Under the pieces are notes generated by a model, which was not told where the DNA came from, searched no databases, and saw nothing but the letters and a program-made list of their open reading frames with translations. Positions 25,169 to 33,853 of a DNA stretch of 33,869 bases are shown one piece after another. A program made the position numbers and the translations under genes. This DNA is from Nitrospirota bacterium (GTDB taxonomy: Bacteria; Nitrospirota; Thermodesulfovibrionia; UBA6902): NCBI GenBank assembly GCA_016222905.1, contig JACRPZ010000036.1, forward strand, positions 1 through 33,869, read 5' to 3'. The number at the start of each line of letters is the position of its first letter. Within the stretch, counting starts at the first letter, position 1.

Positions 25169-27378
25169 AGAAGCTCAAAGACCAGTTCAACTTGATTGTT
25201 AATGCGGACCACTGGGACCCTTTTGCAGTACTCGGTCCTCACCCTCAAAAGAGCGCTTCAAAAGAGTCCCTGATAATAAGGGCTTTTCTTCCTGATGCGG
25301 AAGAGGCCTCTGTCATACCTCCAGACCAGCCCGGGCTTTCTATAATGAATATGAAGCGTATTCATCCCGAAGGAATTTTCGAGGCGGAATTCAAAGACGC
25401 AAAGGAAGTTTTTCCATACATGATTGAGATTAAAACGCGCGGCGGAGAGACGCGCGCATTTCATGATCCATACTCATTTCCCGCAATTCTGACTGATTTC
25501 GATCTTCACCTCTTCAATGAAGGAACTCATTTTGAAATATATGAGAAGTTTGGCGCACACACAAAGATAATCAATGGTGTTAAGGGTGTCTCTTTCGCAG
25601 TATGGGCGCCGAATGCCGGAAGCATATGCGTCACAGGAGACTTCAATAACTGGGACGGGCGGCGGCATCCGATGCGCGGCAGGGGGGTATCAGGTGTATG
25701 GGAGCTTTTTATTCCAGGGATAACAACAGGTGAAAAATACAAATTTAGGGTAAAGTCAAAAAGGGGAGATTACATTGAACACAAGGCAGACCCGTATGCA
25801 TTTTATTTTGAAGAAAGGCCGAGAAGCGCCTCGATAGTCCATAACATAAACAGGTACAAATGGAATGACGACGAATGGATCTCGGAAAGGACAAAGAAGA
25901 ATTGGCTTGACACGCCGATTTCCACATACGAAGTACATCTCGGCTCATGGCGCAGGCATACTGAGGAGAATAATCGCTTTCTGACATACAGGGAGCTTGC
26001 AGCAAGCCTCATCCCCTACGTTAAAGATATGGGCTATACCCATATTGAACTTCTTCCGGTAATGGAGCATCCCCTTGATGAATCATGGGGATATCAGGTC
26101 ATCGGTTATTTCGCTCCGACAAGCCGTTTTGGGACGCCTGAAGATTTCATGTACTTTGTTGACCAATGCCACTTAAACGGCATAGGGGTCATACTTGACT
26201 GGGTTCCGGCACACTTCCCGAAAGACCCTCACGGCCTCGCCAGTTTTGACGGCACATCCCTTTATGAGCATGAGGACCCTCGAAAGAGGGAGCAGATGGA
26301 CTGGGGAACATTAATATTTAATTACGGCAGAAATGAGGTGAGCAATTTTCTCATCTCCAATGCCCTCTTCTGGCTCAAGAAATATCATATAGACGGTCTG
26401 AGGGTTGACGCGGTCGCGTCAATGATATATCTGGATTATTCAAGAGGTCCCGGAGAATGGATACCCAACATATATGGCGGCAATGAAAACCTCGAGGCGA
26501 TCGCATTTATAAAAAGATTCAATGAGGTCGTACATCAGTATAATCCCGGAGTCCTCACGATTGCAGAGGAGTCAACCGCGTGGCCTATGGTATCAAAGCC
26601 GACATATGTCGGAGGTCTCGGTTTCAGTCTCAAGTGGGACCTCGGATGGATGCATGATATTCTCTCCTATATAGTGAAAGACCCCCTATTCAGAAAATTT
26701 CACCATAATGAGCTTACATTCAGGATCCTGTACGCCTTTACAGAGAATTTTGTCCTCGTCCTCTCCCATGACGAAGTAGTGCATGGAAAAGGCTCCATGC
26801 TTGATAAGATGAGCGGCGATCTCTGGCAGAGATTTGCAAACTTAAGGCTCTTATACGGTCTCATGTACGGGCAGCCCGGCAAGAAACTCCTATTTATGGG
26901 AGGCGAGATCGGCCAGTGGAGGGAATGGGCAGTGAGTCAATCGCTTGACTGGCATCTGCTTCAGTATGAGCCTCATAAAAAACTGCAGAGATATATAAAG
27001 GATATGAACCAACTCTATAAAAACGAGACTGCGCTTTATGAAGCAGACTTTGATCACAGGGGATTTGAATGGATAGACTTCAGGGATTGGGAGCATAGCA
27101 TAATATCATTTATAAGAAGAGGCAAAAATAGAGATGACCTTCTCGTGCTGATATTTAATTTCACGCCTGTTCCTCATTCAGGATACCGTTTAGGTGTGCC
27201 GGAAAATGGTTTTTACAGGGAGATTATCAACAGCGATTCTGATATCTACTGGGGAAGCAATATGGGAAATTCAGGCGGGCTGCAGGCAGAGAAAAAAAAC
27301 TGCCACGGCATGCCTTATTCAGTAAATCTTGTCATCCCTCCTCTCTCGGTTATTATACTAAAACCGCAGCATTCATAG
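25165..27378 (+). CDS. glgB: 1,4-alpha-glucan branching enzyme GlgB
   Basis: GlgB cuts alpha-1,4 glucan and rejoins it as alpha-1,6 branches in glycogen. From the ATG at 25165, which overlaps the ubiD stop as ATGA, it is 737 residues. An in-frame ATG 21 bases earlier lies inside ubiD and is less likely. An N-terminal beta domain is followed by a CBM48 (SFAVWAPNAGSICVTGDFNN). The GH13 barrel has the nucleophile D415 in DGLRVDAV, acid/base E468 in TIAEEST, and D536 in LSHDEVVHGKGSM. The long N-terminal form resembles E. coli GlgB. No other glg gene adjoins it. Confidence 0.93.
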   Translation: MKKLKDQFNLIVNADHWDPFAVLGPHPQKSASKESLIIRAFLPDAEEASVIPPDQPGLSIMNMKRIHPEGIFEAEFKDAKEVFPYMIEIKTRGGETRAFHDPYSFPAILTDFDLHLFNEGTHFEIYEKFGAHTKIINGVKGVSFAVWAPNAGSICVTGDFNNWDGRRHPMRGRGVSGVWELFIPGITTGEKYKFRVKSKRGDYIEHKADPYAFYFEERPRSASIVHNINRYKWNDDEWISERTKKNWLDTPISTYEVHLGSWRRHTEENNRFLTYRELAASLIPYVKDMGYTHIELLPVMEHPLDESWGYQVIGYFAPTSRFGTPEDFMYFVDQCHLNGIGVILDWVPAHFPKDPHGLASFDGTSLYEHEDPRKREQMDWGTLIFNYGRNEVSNFLISNALFWLKKYHIDGLRVDAVASMIYLDYSRGPGEWIPNIYGGNENLEAIAFIKRFNEVVHQYNPGVLTIAEESTAWPMVSKPTYVGGLGFSLKWDLGWMHDILSYIVKDPLFRKFHHNELTFRILYAFTENFVLVLSHDEVVHGKGSMLDKMSGDLWQRFANLRLLYGLMYGQPGKKLLFMGGEIGQWREWAVSQSLDWHLLQYEPHKKLQRYIKDMNQLYKNETALYEADFDHRGFEWIDFRDWEHSIISFIRRGKNRDDLLVLIFNFTPVPHSGYRLGVPENGFYREIINSDSDIYWGSNMGNSGGLQAEKKNCHGMPYSVNLVIPPLSVIILKPQHS

Positions 27379-27408
27379 AGAAATTGCAAATATGCTCAAC
27401 TCCTTTGA

Positions 27409-27440
27409 TTGACACGTTTCTTTTGTATGTGATAGTCTTA
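27409..27440 (+). promoter_or_regulatory. Candidate promoter of the TPR gene
   Basis: A perfect TTGACA at 27409-27414 lies in the 92-base gap after glgB. The best -10 at about 17-18 bases (TAGTCT region) is weak, though a TGTGATAGT context could act as an extended -10. Confidence 0.3.
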
Positions 27441-27470
27441 AAATACTCCTGATGCCGCAATAAACAACAT

Positions 27471-29474
27471 ATGGATAAAGTCGCAATAACAACCGCTGCA
27501 CAAAAATTTCTTGCAAAAGGCCAGATTGACATGGCCATTGCCGAATGGGAAAAGCTTATTGGTGAAAGCAACGAAGGCAATGTCTATAATACTATCGGAG
27601 ATCTCTACCTGAAGAAGAATTCCAAGAAAGAGGCTGTAGAAGCATTTGCAAAAGCAGCCGATATCTTCAGAAAAGATGGTTTTTCGCTTAAAGCGATAGC
27701 CCTCTATAAAAAAATCCTTAATATATCACCCTCTGAAGTAGATGCCCTTATCGCCCTCGCTGAACTAAATGAGGAGAAGGGGTTAACAGGCAATGCCATT
27801 GAGAATTTTCTTGCTGCCGCCGATATTTACAAAAAAGAGAACAAGACGGACAAGGCCCTCAACCTCTATCAAAAGATACTTAAACTTGCCCCCAGAAGCA
27901 TACACCTGAAATTGCGGATGGCGGAGTTATATATCACAATAGGCCTCAGCGGAGAGGCTGCCGGCCAATACGCTGATATTGCAACCGCTTACATTGAACA
28001 GGAAGATACGGATAAAGCAGAAGAGTTCTATCTTAAAGCGATTAATATTGTTCCCGACCATATTCCTTCATTTATAGGCCTAAGCAGGATGGCAGAGGTG
28101 GCTAATGATATGAAAAAGGCTTTTGAATATATTGAGAAAGCCTGCTACTGCGCCCCTGAAAACAGGGAGGTTTTGAGACAGCACTCGAGGCTGGCAATAA
28201 AAACAGGCGATCTTGATAATGCAAAAAGAACGCTTTTAACGCTGCTTAAGATAGAACCCTCAGACCTACAGGCTAAAAAACTTATAGGCAGCATCTGTCT
28301 TAAGGAGGGCAACCTTGAGGAAGCCTGGCATGAATTGATGCCTTATATAGATGCGGCACTAAGCTCGGAGGAATGGGACCACGCGCTTGAATTCCTGGGT
28401 AATTTCAAAGAGCTGGAACCGATAGCGGTCCGTCATCGCTTTGCGCGCGCTTATAAAGGCAAGGGGGACAGGAAGTCCGCTGTAAACGAGTTAAGAGAGC
28501 TTGCAAAACTCTATGCGGATAAAGAGCAGTTCAACGGCGCGCTTCAGGCGTGCAAAGATATCCTTGAACTGAAGCCTGATGATGAAGAAGTAAAAATAAA
28601 GATTGAAGAATTCAAAGGAAAACTCGGACTTGCAGCCCCGGCCTCTGCTTTAGATGAAGAGACTGAAGTAGAGGTTGTAAAAGTCCATTCTGTTGAAGAA
28701 GAGGCAGAGGTCATTGCCCCTGCTGAAAAAGCCGAGGCGATCAGCAAGGATGAGTTTCAGACAAGAAAGGCGGAGGCGGATTTTTATGCCCAGTACGGGT
28801 TTAAGGATCAGGCGGCTAAGCTTTATGAAGGCCTTCTCCGAATAGAGCCTGGGAATAGAGAGATACAAGAAAAGCTTAACGCGCTTAAATCTCCGGCAAA
28901 ACCTGAGGAGGCTCATGATGATTTGATCGAAGCAGTTATTTCTGATTCTACTGAGGCTGAGGAGGAGGTTGAACAGCCTCAGTCTAAGACCATAGTTGAT
29001 AGTGATGTAAAAGATATATTCAAGCAATTCAAGGAGGGCTTTGCCAAGAACATTGATGAAGGAGATTCTGAAACCCACTACAACATGGGGATAGCTTATA
29101 AAGAGATGGGTATACTGGAAGACGCGATAAAAGAATTCCAGATATCATTAAAAGACCCTAAGAGAGTGCGACAGAGCATGAGCATGATCGCATTATGCCA
29201 CATGGATATGGGAAATTACGCCGAAGCAGTTAAAGAGTTTGAAAAGATTGTCAGTGAAATGAGTTCCGGCGATGAAGCTTATCTTGACACCGTATACGAC
29301 CTGGCAACAGCTTACCTGAAAAACAGGGAATATGATAACGCGCTTAAGCTCTTTGTTGAGATCAATACAAAGGATTCCGGATTCAGGGATGCTGCCCAGC
29401 AGATAGAAGCTCTGAAAATCACGATAGCAAAGGCCAAGGCGAACCCAAAGAAGGACAGGGTATCATATTTGTAG
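27471..29474 (+). CDS. Long tetratricopeptide-repeat protein
   Basis: The 667-residue protein is built of TPR-like helical pairs through residues 1-390 (for example NVYNTIGDLYLKKNSKKEAV, KALNLYQKILKLAP, KAEEFYLKAINIVPDH) and again at about 425-470 and 515-630 (THYNMGIAYKEMGILEDAI). Acidic linkers at about 390-425 and 470-510 separate the blocks. There is no signal peptide or membrane segment. Such proteins act as scaffolds; no enzymatic motif is seen. The start ATG has no clear ribosome binding site. The gene is followed by an ExeA-like ATPase, and the two may form a unit in secretion, pilus or cell-envelope assembly. That is inference from adjacency. Confidence 0.85.
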   Translation: MDKVAITTAAQKFLAKGQIDMAIAEWEKLIGESNEGNVYNTIGDLYLKKNSKKEAVEAFAKAADIFRKDGFSLKAIALYKKILNISPSEVDALIALAELNEEKGLTGNAIENFLAAADIYKKENKTDKALNLYQKILKLAPRSIHLKLRMAELYITIGLSGEAAGQYADIATAYIEQEDTDKAEEFYLKAINIVPDHIPSFIGLSRMAEVANDMKKAFEYIEKACYCAPENREVLRQHSRLAIKTGDLDNAKRTLLTLLKIEPSDLQAKKLIGSICLKEGNLEEAWHELMPYIDAALSSEEWDHALEFLGNFKELEPIAVRHRFARAYKGKGDRKSAVNELRELAKLYADKEQFNGALQACKDILELKPDDEEVKIKIEEFKGKLGLAAPASALDEETEVEVVKVHSVEEEAEVIAPAEKAEAISKDEFQTRKAEADFYAQYGFKDQAAKLYEGLLRIEPGNREIQEKLNALKSPAKPEEAHDDLIEAVISDSTEAEEEVEQPQSKTIVDSDVKDIFKQFKEGFAKNIDEGDSETHYNMGIAYKEMGILEDAIKEFQISLKDPKRVRQSMSMIALCHMDMGNYAEAVKEFEKIVSEMSSGDEAYLDTVYDLATAYLKNREYDNALKLFVEINTKDSGFRDAAQQIEALKITIAKAKANPKKDRVSYL

Positions 29475-29475
29475 T

Positions 29476-29589
29476 ATAATAGTAACTTCAGGTGGATAGT
29501 CTGTAGGTGTTTAGGTCGATAGTCCTAACAGACTACAGTCGCTTAGAAGCGCCTACTTCCGGCTAAACAACCTGAGTTGTTACTATTAT
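29476..29589 (+). repeat. Intergenic palindromic repeat, copy B, inside a hairpin over a start codon
   Basis: Outer arms ATAATAGTAAC (29476-29486) and GTTACTATTAT (29579-29589) are exact complements. Just inside, TCAGGT (29488-29493) pairs with ACCTGA (29570-29575). The repeat core is enclosed: TAGTCTGT (29498-29505) pairs with ACAGACTA (29528-29535). GTTTAG (29509-29514) could also pair with CTAAAC (29563-29568), which would form a pseudoknot with the core stem. The right arm runs into the ATG of the ATPase gene. No Shine-Dalgarno sequence is visible in front of that ATG. Confidence 0.65.
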
Positions 29590-30418
29590 GGATTATCTCG
29601 AATTTTACAAATTAAAGGAGCAGCCTTTCTCCAACGTGGTGGACAACAGGTTCTACTACGACAACCCCCAGCTTTCAGAAGCGCTTGTACGAATAAAATA
29701 TGCTGTAGATAGCATGAAGGGGCTTGCTGTAGTGGTAGGCGATATAGGAACCGGCAAGACAACGCTTGCAAGAAAGATCCTGGATGAACTCGATGAAAAG
29801 GTGTATGAGGCAGCCCTGCTTGTTGTGCTGCACTCCTCGGTTACTTCCGACTGGCTGATGAAGAAGATCGCCATGCAGATAGGCGTGGATAAGCCGGAAG
29901 AAACAAAGGTAGACCTGCTGGGGCAGATATATAAAAGACTGCTTGAAATTCATGAAGAAGGGCGGAAGGCTGTTGTGCTCATTGACGAGATGCAGATGCT
30001 GCGATCTCAGGAAATTATGGAGGAGTTCAGGGGGCTTCTTAATATGGAAGTACCTGAAGGAAAACTTATAACGCTCGTATTCTTCGGGCTCTCTGAAATG
30101 GAGAAACTCTTTTCGCTGGATGAGCCGTTAAAACAGAGGATAGCGCTCAGGTGCCGATTGAAAGCTCTTGAGGAGGATATTACACAGGAATATATGAAGC
30201 ACAGGCTTAATATTGCAGGCGCTGAAGAAGATATATTTACTCCTGATGCGATCAAGGCAATCCATTTTTATTCTAAAGGCGTTCCGAGGCTGATCAATAC
30301 TGTTTGCGATAATGCCCTGCTTGAAGGTTTTCTCGTAAATAAAGAGATGATTGATAAGGATATTATAGAATCCGTCGGCATTACCCTTGGACTGAACACC
30401 GAAGAAAAAAATGATTAA
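29588..30418 (+). CDS. ExeA/GspA-like AAA ATPase
   Basis: The 276-residue protein begins MDYLEFYKLKEQPFSNVVDN, the typical start of ExeA-type ATPases, with Walker A GDIGTGKTT at 51-59, Walker B VVLIDEMQ at 129-136, and an FSKGVPR-like sensor region YSKGVPRLINTVCDNALLEGF. It ends soon after the ATPase domain, with no membrane segment or peptidoglycan-binding domain, unlike full ExeA. Related ATPases work in type II secretion, exopolysaccharide export and transposition (TniB-like). The TPR gene upstream favours a role with a scaffold in envelope assembly. The start codon is set by homology, as there is no ribosome binding site. Confidence 0.85.
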   Translation: MDYLEFYKLKEQPFSNVVDNRFYYDNPQLSEALVRIKYAVDSMKGLAVVVGDIGTGKTTLARKILDELDEKVYEAALLVVLHSSVTSDWLMKKIAMQIGVDKPEETKVDLLGQIYKRLLEIHEEGRKAVVLIDEMQMLRSQEIMEEFRGLLNMEVPEGKLITLVFFGLSEMEKLFSLDEPLKQRIALRCRLKALEEDITQEYMKHRLNIAGAEEDIFTPDAIKAIHFYSKGVPRLINTVCDNALLEGFLVNKEMIDKDIIESVGITLGLNTEEKND

Positions 30419-30422
30419 GGGT

Positions 30423-31100
30423 TCATTCCTGATCCGGTACTCTTAAATCAGACTCGCCAATCTGCGGATTCAGAAGAAGTTTTGTGACCTGCACTTTTAA
30501 GATATAATCCCCCATCTTTATTTCTATTGCCGACGGATACCAGAAACCTTCCTCGCTCTTTGGTCCACTGTATATAATACTCGCGCTTTTACCCTCTGTT
30601 ATAATCTCCTGCCTTAGAGGAAAGAGCGTTTCACTGTCAAGATATATCTCTTTACTCTCTGTCTTTATAATGTATTCTGTCCCTTCCTTATACATAACGC
30701 CGTCCTTTATACCATCCCACCAGAAGACAGCATGATAAAACTCCCTACCGAGCTCCTTAACCACCCCGTTGCTTTTACCGGACAGAACGTACACCTTCTC
30801 ATCCTTGATCAGAATGTCATTTACAGGCAAGCCGAATTTATAGGTACGAATACGCGCCTGACCGGGTCTTTTAATAAGAGCAGATGCGCTGATATATAAG
30901 TAAGGCTCGTTGTCTTTTTCAATGCTTATATCTGCTATCGCCTTTAGAACATCAATACTTCTGCCGGATTTTTGAATAACTTCATCAAGTGTGAGGTCCG
31001 CGCCCCTGTAAATAGGCGGGGGCGCAACTCTGGGAACACAACCGGATAAGCAGATAATAAAAAAAAAGAAATAAGAAGTTATGATCTCTTTAGTTTTCAT
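30423..31100 (-). CDS. DUF4292-type outer membrane lipoprotein (LolA/LolB-like fold)
   Basis: The 225-residue protein has a lipoprotein signal: basic start MKTKEII, a hydrophobic run YFFFFIICL and the lipobox LSGC, so the mature protein starts at the cysteine at residue 21. The remainder is beta-rich, with ALIKRPGQARIRTYKFGLPV and LDSETLFPLRQEI, patterns shared with DUF4292 proteins related to outer-membrane lipoprotein sorting folds. It is probably anchored in the outer membrane and faces the periplasm. It starts 28 bases after the radA stop, on the same strand. Family assignment is moderately sure; function is unknown. Confidence 0.7.
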   Translation of the reverse strand: MKTKEIITSYFFFFIICLSGCVPRVAPPPIYRGADLTLDEVIQKSGRSIDVLKAIADISIEKDNEPYLYISASALIKRPGQARIRTYKFGLPVNDILIKDEKVYVLSGKSNGVVKELGREFYHAVFWWDGIKDGVMYKEGTEYIIKTESKEIYLDSETLFPLRQEIITEGKSASIIYSGPKSEEGFWYPSAIEIKMGDYILKVQVTKLLLNPQIGESDLRVPDQE

Positions 31101-31128
31101 TTTTCACTTCCCATTTCTCGTTTATGTT

Positions 31129-32469
31129 TTAGAAGAATAGTATCTCAAGAGCTTCTTCAACATTCTTTATGCCTATAACTTCAATGCCTTCATTATCCTT
31201 CCGGTTTGCGTTGCTTGCCGGCACAATCCCTTTCTTGAACCCGAGCTTTGCAGCCTCTTTAAGCCTGGCTTCCGCCTGGTTTATGCCCCTTATTTCACCG
31301 GACAGCCCCACTTCTCCAAAAGTAAATGTTCCTGTCTCAACAGCCCTGTTCTTCAAAGAAGAGGCGATGGATGCTATAACCCCCATATCAATCGCAGGTT
31401 CATCAATCCTAAGACCGCCTACAACATTCACAAAGACATCCATTCCGCCAAGATGCATCCCAATGCGCTTGTCCAGCACCGCAATGAGAAGATTCAGCCT
31501 GTTGTAATCAACCCCTAAAGCGGTCCTTCTCGGAACCCCAAAGCTTGATGTGGTGACAAGCGCCTGAATCTCTACAAGCAAAGGCCTTGTGCCTTCAATG
31601 CTTACTGTGACTATGGAGCCGGGCACATTAACCGGCATCTCCGAAAGAAAGAGCTTCGAGGGGTTATCCACCTCTTTAAGTCCTGCTTCAGTCATCTCAA
31701 AGACCCCTATCTCGTTCGCAGCGCCGAACCTGTTCTTTACAGCCCTCAAAATCCTGAATGAGCTTCCCTTGTCCCCTTCAAAATAGAGGACCGTATCAAC
31801 TATATGTTCAAGCACCTTCGGGCCTGCTATTGCGCCGTCCTTTGTCACATGACCTATTAAGAAGAGGGGTTTGCCATGCTTCTTTGCCATAAACATAAGC
31901 TTTGTCGCGCACTCCCTTATCTGACTGACAGAGCCGGGCGCGGACGAGAGTTCAAGAGAGAAGATAGTCTGGATTGAATCAACCACAATAACCTGCGGGT
32001 TGATCTCATGCGCAACAGAGATTATTCCTTCAAGCGAAGTCTCGGGCAGGAGTATAATTTTATCCGACATGATCCCGAGCCTGTCCGCCCTCATTTTTAC
32101 CTGCTCAGGCGATTCCTCACCTGAAACATAGAGGACCTTCCCCATCTTTGTAAGCCCTTTCAGAGCCTGAAGTATGAGTGTGGACTTTCCGATGCCGGGG
32201 TCTCCGCCGATAAGGACAACAGAACCCAGGACAACACCTCCGCCAAGCGCCCTGTCAAGCTCTTTTATCTCCGTGGAATGCCGGGTCCCTGTTGACGGAG
32301 CTATATCAGGAAGCGCAACGGGGTCCGCCCTGTTCTGCGGAACAAGCTTTGAAACGCTCTCCTCTTCAGCAAAACTGTTCCATTCGCCGCAGTCAGGACA
32401 CTTACCGAGCCACTTAGGGCTTGCATAACCGCAGCTCTGGCATTGATATAGGATCTTTGCGCGTGCCAT
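31129..32469 (-). CDS. radA: DNA repair protein RadA
   Basis: RadA is a RecA-related, hexameric branch-migration helicase used in recombinational repair. The 446-residue protein has the N-terminal zinc finger C10, C13, C24 and C27, the Walker A GGDPGIGKST at 88-97, the RadA-specific KNRFG at about residue 245, and a C-terminal Lon-protease-like domain (VNVVGGLRIDEPAIDMGVIA, GEVGLSGEIRGI). All are intact. No clear ribosome binding site precedes its ATG, and an insertion sequence lies about 95 bases upstream, so its native promoter may be altered. Confidence 0.95.
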   Translation of the reverse strand: MARAKILYQCQSCGYASPKWLGKCPDCGEWNSFAEEESVSKLVPQNRADPVALPDIAPSTGTRHSTEIKELDRALGGGVVLGSVVLIGGDPGIGKSTLILQALKGLTKMGKVLYVSGEESPEQVKMRADRLGIMSDKIILLPETSLEGIISVAHEINPQVIVVDSIQTIFSLELSSAPGSVSQIRECATKLMFMAKKHGKPLFLIGHVTKDGAIAGPKVLEHIVDTVLYFEGDKGSSFRILRAVKNRFGAANEIGVFEMTEAGLKEVDNPSKLFLSEMPVNVPGSIVTVSIEGTRPLLVEIQALVTTSSFGVPRRTALGVDYNRLNLLIAVLDKRIGMHLGGMDVFVNVVGGLRIDEPAIDMGVIASIASSLKNRAVETGTFTFGEVGLSGEIRGINQAEARLKEAAKLGFKKGIVPASNANRKDNEGIEVIGIKNVEEALEILFF

Positions 32470-32564
32470 ATGTTTTTTAGATTACAGGATGCAGGAGGCA
32501 AGATGCAAGAAAGTTTCATGCGCTTTTCGTAAAATAGGTTTTTATTTTCTGTTAGCTAAAATTC
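32470..32564. other. Short gap between radA and the insertion sequence
   Basis: It contains two near-identical short motifs, GGATGCAGGA and AGATGCAAGA, in tandem at about 32487-32513. These resemble a low-complexity family of sequences often found in intergenic regions. No promoter with both boxes was recognised for radA. Confidence 0.4.
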
Positions 32565-32598
32565 AAAAGTGCACACTTTAAGAATTAAAAGTGCACAC
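32565..32598. repeat. Left end of the IS: two direct copies of a 12-base site
   Basis: AAAAGTGCACAC occurs at 32565-32576 and 32587-32598. The inner copy encodes the end of the transposase (the codons for VHF and the stop), so the gene runs into its own terminal repeat. Confidence 0.8.
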
Positions 32599-33763
32599 CT
32601 GCAATGTCTTTGTTTTTGACATTTTGAACATCAAGCAATTTCCCATTGCACCAGAATCTGATCTCAGACAATGAATTATTCAGTGAGGAATCAATAGTTC
32701 TGTTAGTTCTGAGACAGAATATGTCTTTCGTGGATTGATAAGGCGGCAATATATTGAACTCCCTGAATAAAGAATTATTTTTTGTAAGGGCTTTCTGAAA
32801 GCGGAAATAAGGGACCTCATGGGTTGTTGAATGGACTTGACGGTAATTGTATCGATGAAGCTCCTGGTTGAGAATCTTCTGAGCATGTTGAATGTCAGTC
32901 ACATTTTCTCTAATACAGGTTCTAATGAGACGATCCTGAAGCCAGCCGTAAGGTCGTTCAATCTTGCCTTTGGCTTGCGGAGACAGGGCGTAAGTGACTT
33001 TCACATTACAGTCAAACAAGACCTGCTTCCACTGAGGGATGGATTCATCAATAAGTTTATGATGGTTAAGCCATAGCTTATCACGGCCTCTGACAAATCG
33101 GAAGATTGAATGACAGTCAACGTAGTACTTGTAAGGGCAGCCATATCGCATAATTACCGTCTGTAATGCCAAGATATGTGCCCAGGCGGTTTCTCTTCTA
33201 AGAAGGGCAGCATAGAGCATGTAACGGCTGAAGTCGTCTATGGAGGTAATGAGATACCATTTCTCTTTTGCAGCCGGTGCCCAAAGGTGATGGGATGAAT
33301 CATGCTGGATGAGTTCCCCGGCATAATTACTAAGAACTTCACGATCATGAACCGCTTTCTTCCTTTTTTTAGGCAGATAGAGATCATTTTTTCTGGCCCG
33401 GTCAATAATCGTAGGTAATGAAACCTTTTGCTTGTACTTTGTTTCCAAGCGATCTTTGACGTAACTGTAATTATATGATTTCAAAGGAATGTCTTTATTC
33501 TGAATGGCCTTTTTATCAATTGTAAGTTCCTTGATAATATTGGTTTCAATGCCTGGGTCAATGGATCTGCTTTTGCTGTTACGGACATATCCAATCGAGA
33601 AGTTCTCAGGATCATTTCGATACTTTTTCAGTAATACAAAGAACCGCCTTTTTTTGATGCCTAATATCTCTTGTATATATTTCCGCTCGATTTCGCTTTT
33701 GAGATACCGTTGCAAAAAACTCTTGATTTGATCGTCAGTGAACTTCTTGTGGATTTGAGCCAT
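32585..33763 (-). CDS. DDE transposase with integrase core (IS481/IS1202-like)
   Basis: The 392-residue protein has an N-terminal helix-turn-helix region (residues about 10-60, with IERKYIQEILGIKKRRFFVLL) and an integrase catalytic core. The first Asp is in LIQHDSSHHLWAP, the second in YYVDCHSIF, and the Glu in AKGKIERPYGWLQDR, giving a plausible DDE triad. ITSIDDFSRYMLYA and YNYRQVHSTTHEVPYFRF are also typical. It has a GGAGG ribosome binding site. No frameshift or missing catalytic residue is seen, so the element may be active. Its product ends inside the left terminal repeat. Confidence 0.88.
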   Translation of the reverse strand: MAQIHKKFTDDQIKSFLQRYLKSEIERKYIQEILGIKKRRFFVLLKKYRNDPENFSIGYVRNSKSRSIDPGIETNIIKELTIDKKAIQNKDIPLKSYNYSYVKDRLETKYKQKVSLPTIIDRARKNDLYLPKKRKKAVHDREVLSNYAGELIQHDSSHHLWAPAAKEKWYLITSIDDFSRYMLYAALLRRETAWAHILALQTVIMRYGCPYKYYVDCHSIFRFVRGRDKLWLNHHKLIDESIPQWKQVLFDCNVKVTYALSPQAKGKIERPYGWLQDRLIRTCIRENVTDIQHAQKILNQELHRYNYRQVHSTTHEVPYFRFQKALTKNNSLFREFNILPPYQSTKDIFCLRTNRTIDSSLNNSLSEIRFWCNGKLLDVQNVKNKDIAGVHF

Positions 33764-33808
33764 AATCTAAAGCCTCCGTTTTTGAGTTTTAGATTACAGC
33801 TTATAGGG

Positions 33809-33853
33809 GTGTGCACTTTTAAATTTTAAATCTGCTCAAAAGTGTGCACTTTT
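33809..33853. repeat. Right end of the IS: two direct copies of the 12-base site
   Basis: GTGTGCACTTTT, the complement of the left-end site, occurs at 33809-33820 and 33842-33853. The spacing of 33 differs from the left-end 22 by 11 bases, about one helical turn. Both sites lie upstream of the transposase gene, so the transposase could repress itself by binding here. Confidence 0.75.

Larger units (their letters stand above)
32565..33853 (-). mobile_element. Insertion sequence with paired terminal sites at both ends
   Basis: The element carries one transposase gene and four exact copies of the 12-base site AAAAGTGCACAC (or its complement). Two are at the left end (32565-32576 and 32587-32598) and two at the right end (33809-33820 and 33842-33853), inverted between ends. 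The spacing between starts is 22 bases on the left and 33 on the right. The exact outer boundary and any target duplication cannot be fixed, because the window ends 16 bases after the right-hand site. Family assignment is open; the transposase looks related to IS481 or IS1202-like elements. Confidence 0.8.

Noticed and set aside
32475-33799. Exact 13-base repeat TTTTAGATTACAG upstream of radA and inside the IS right end
   Set aside because: Several exact 13-base matches are expected by chance in a window this long; the positions do not fit a target duplication.
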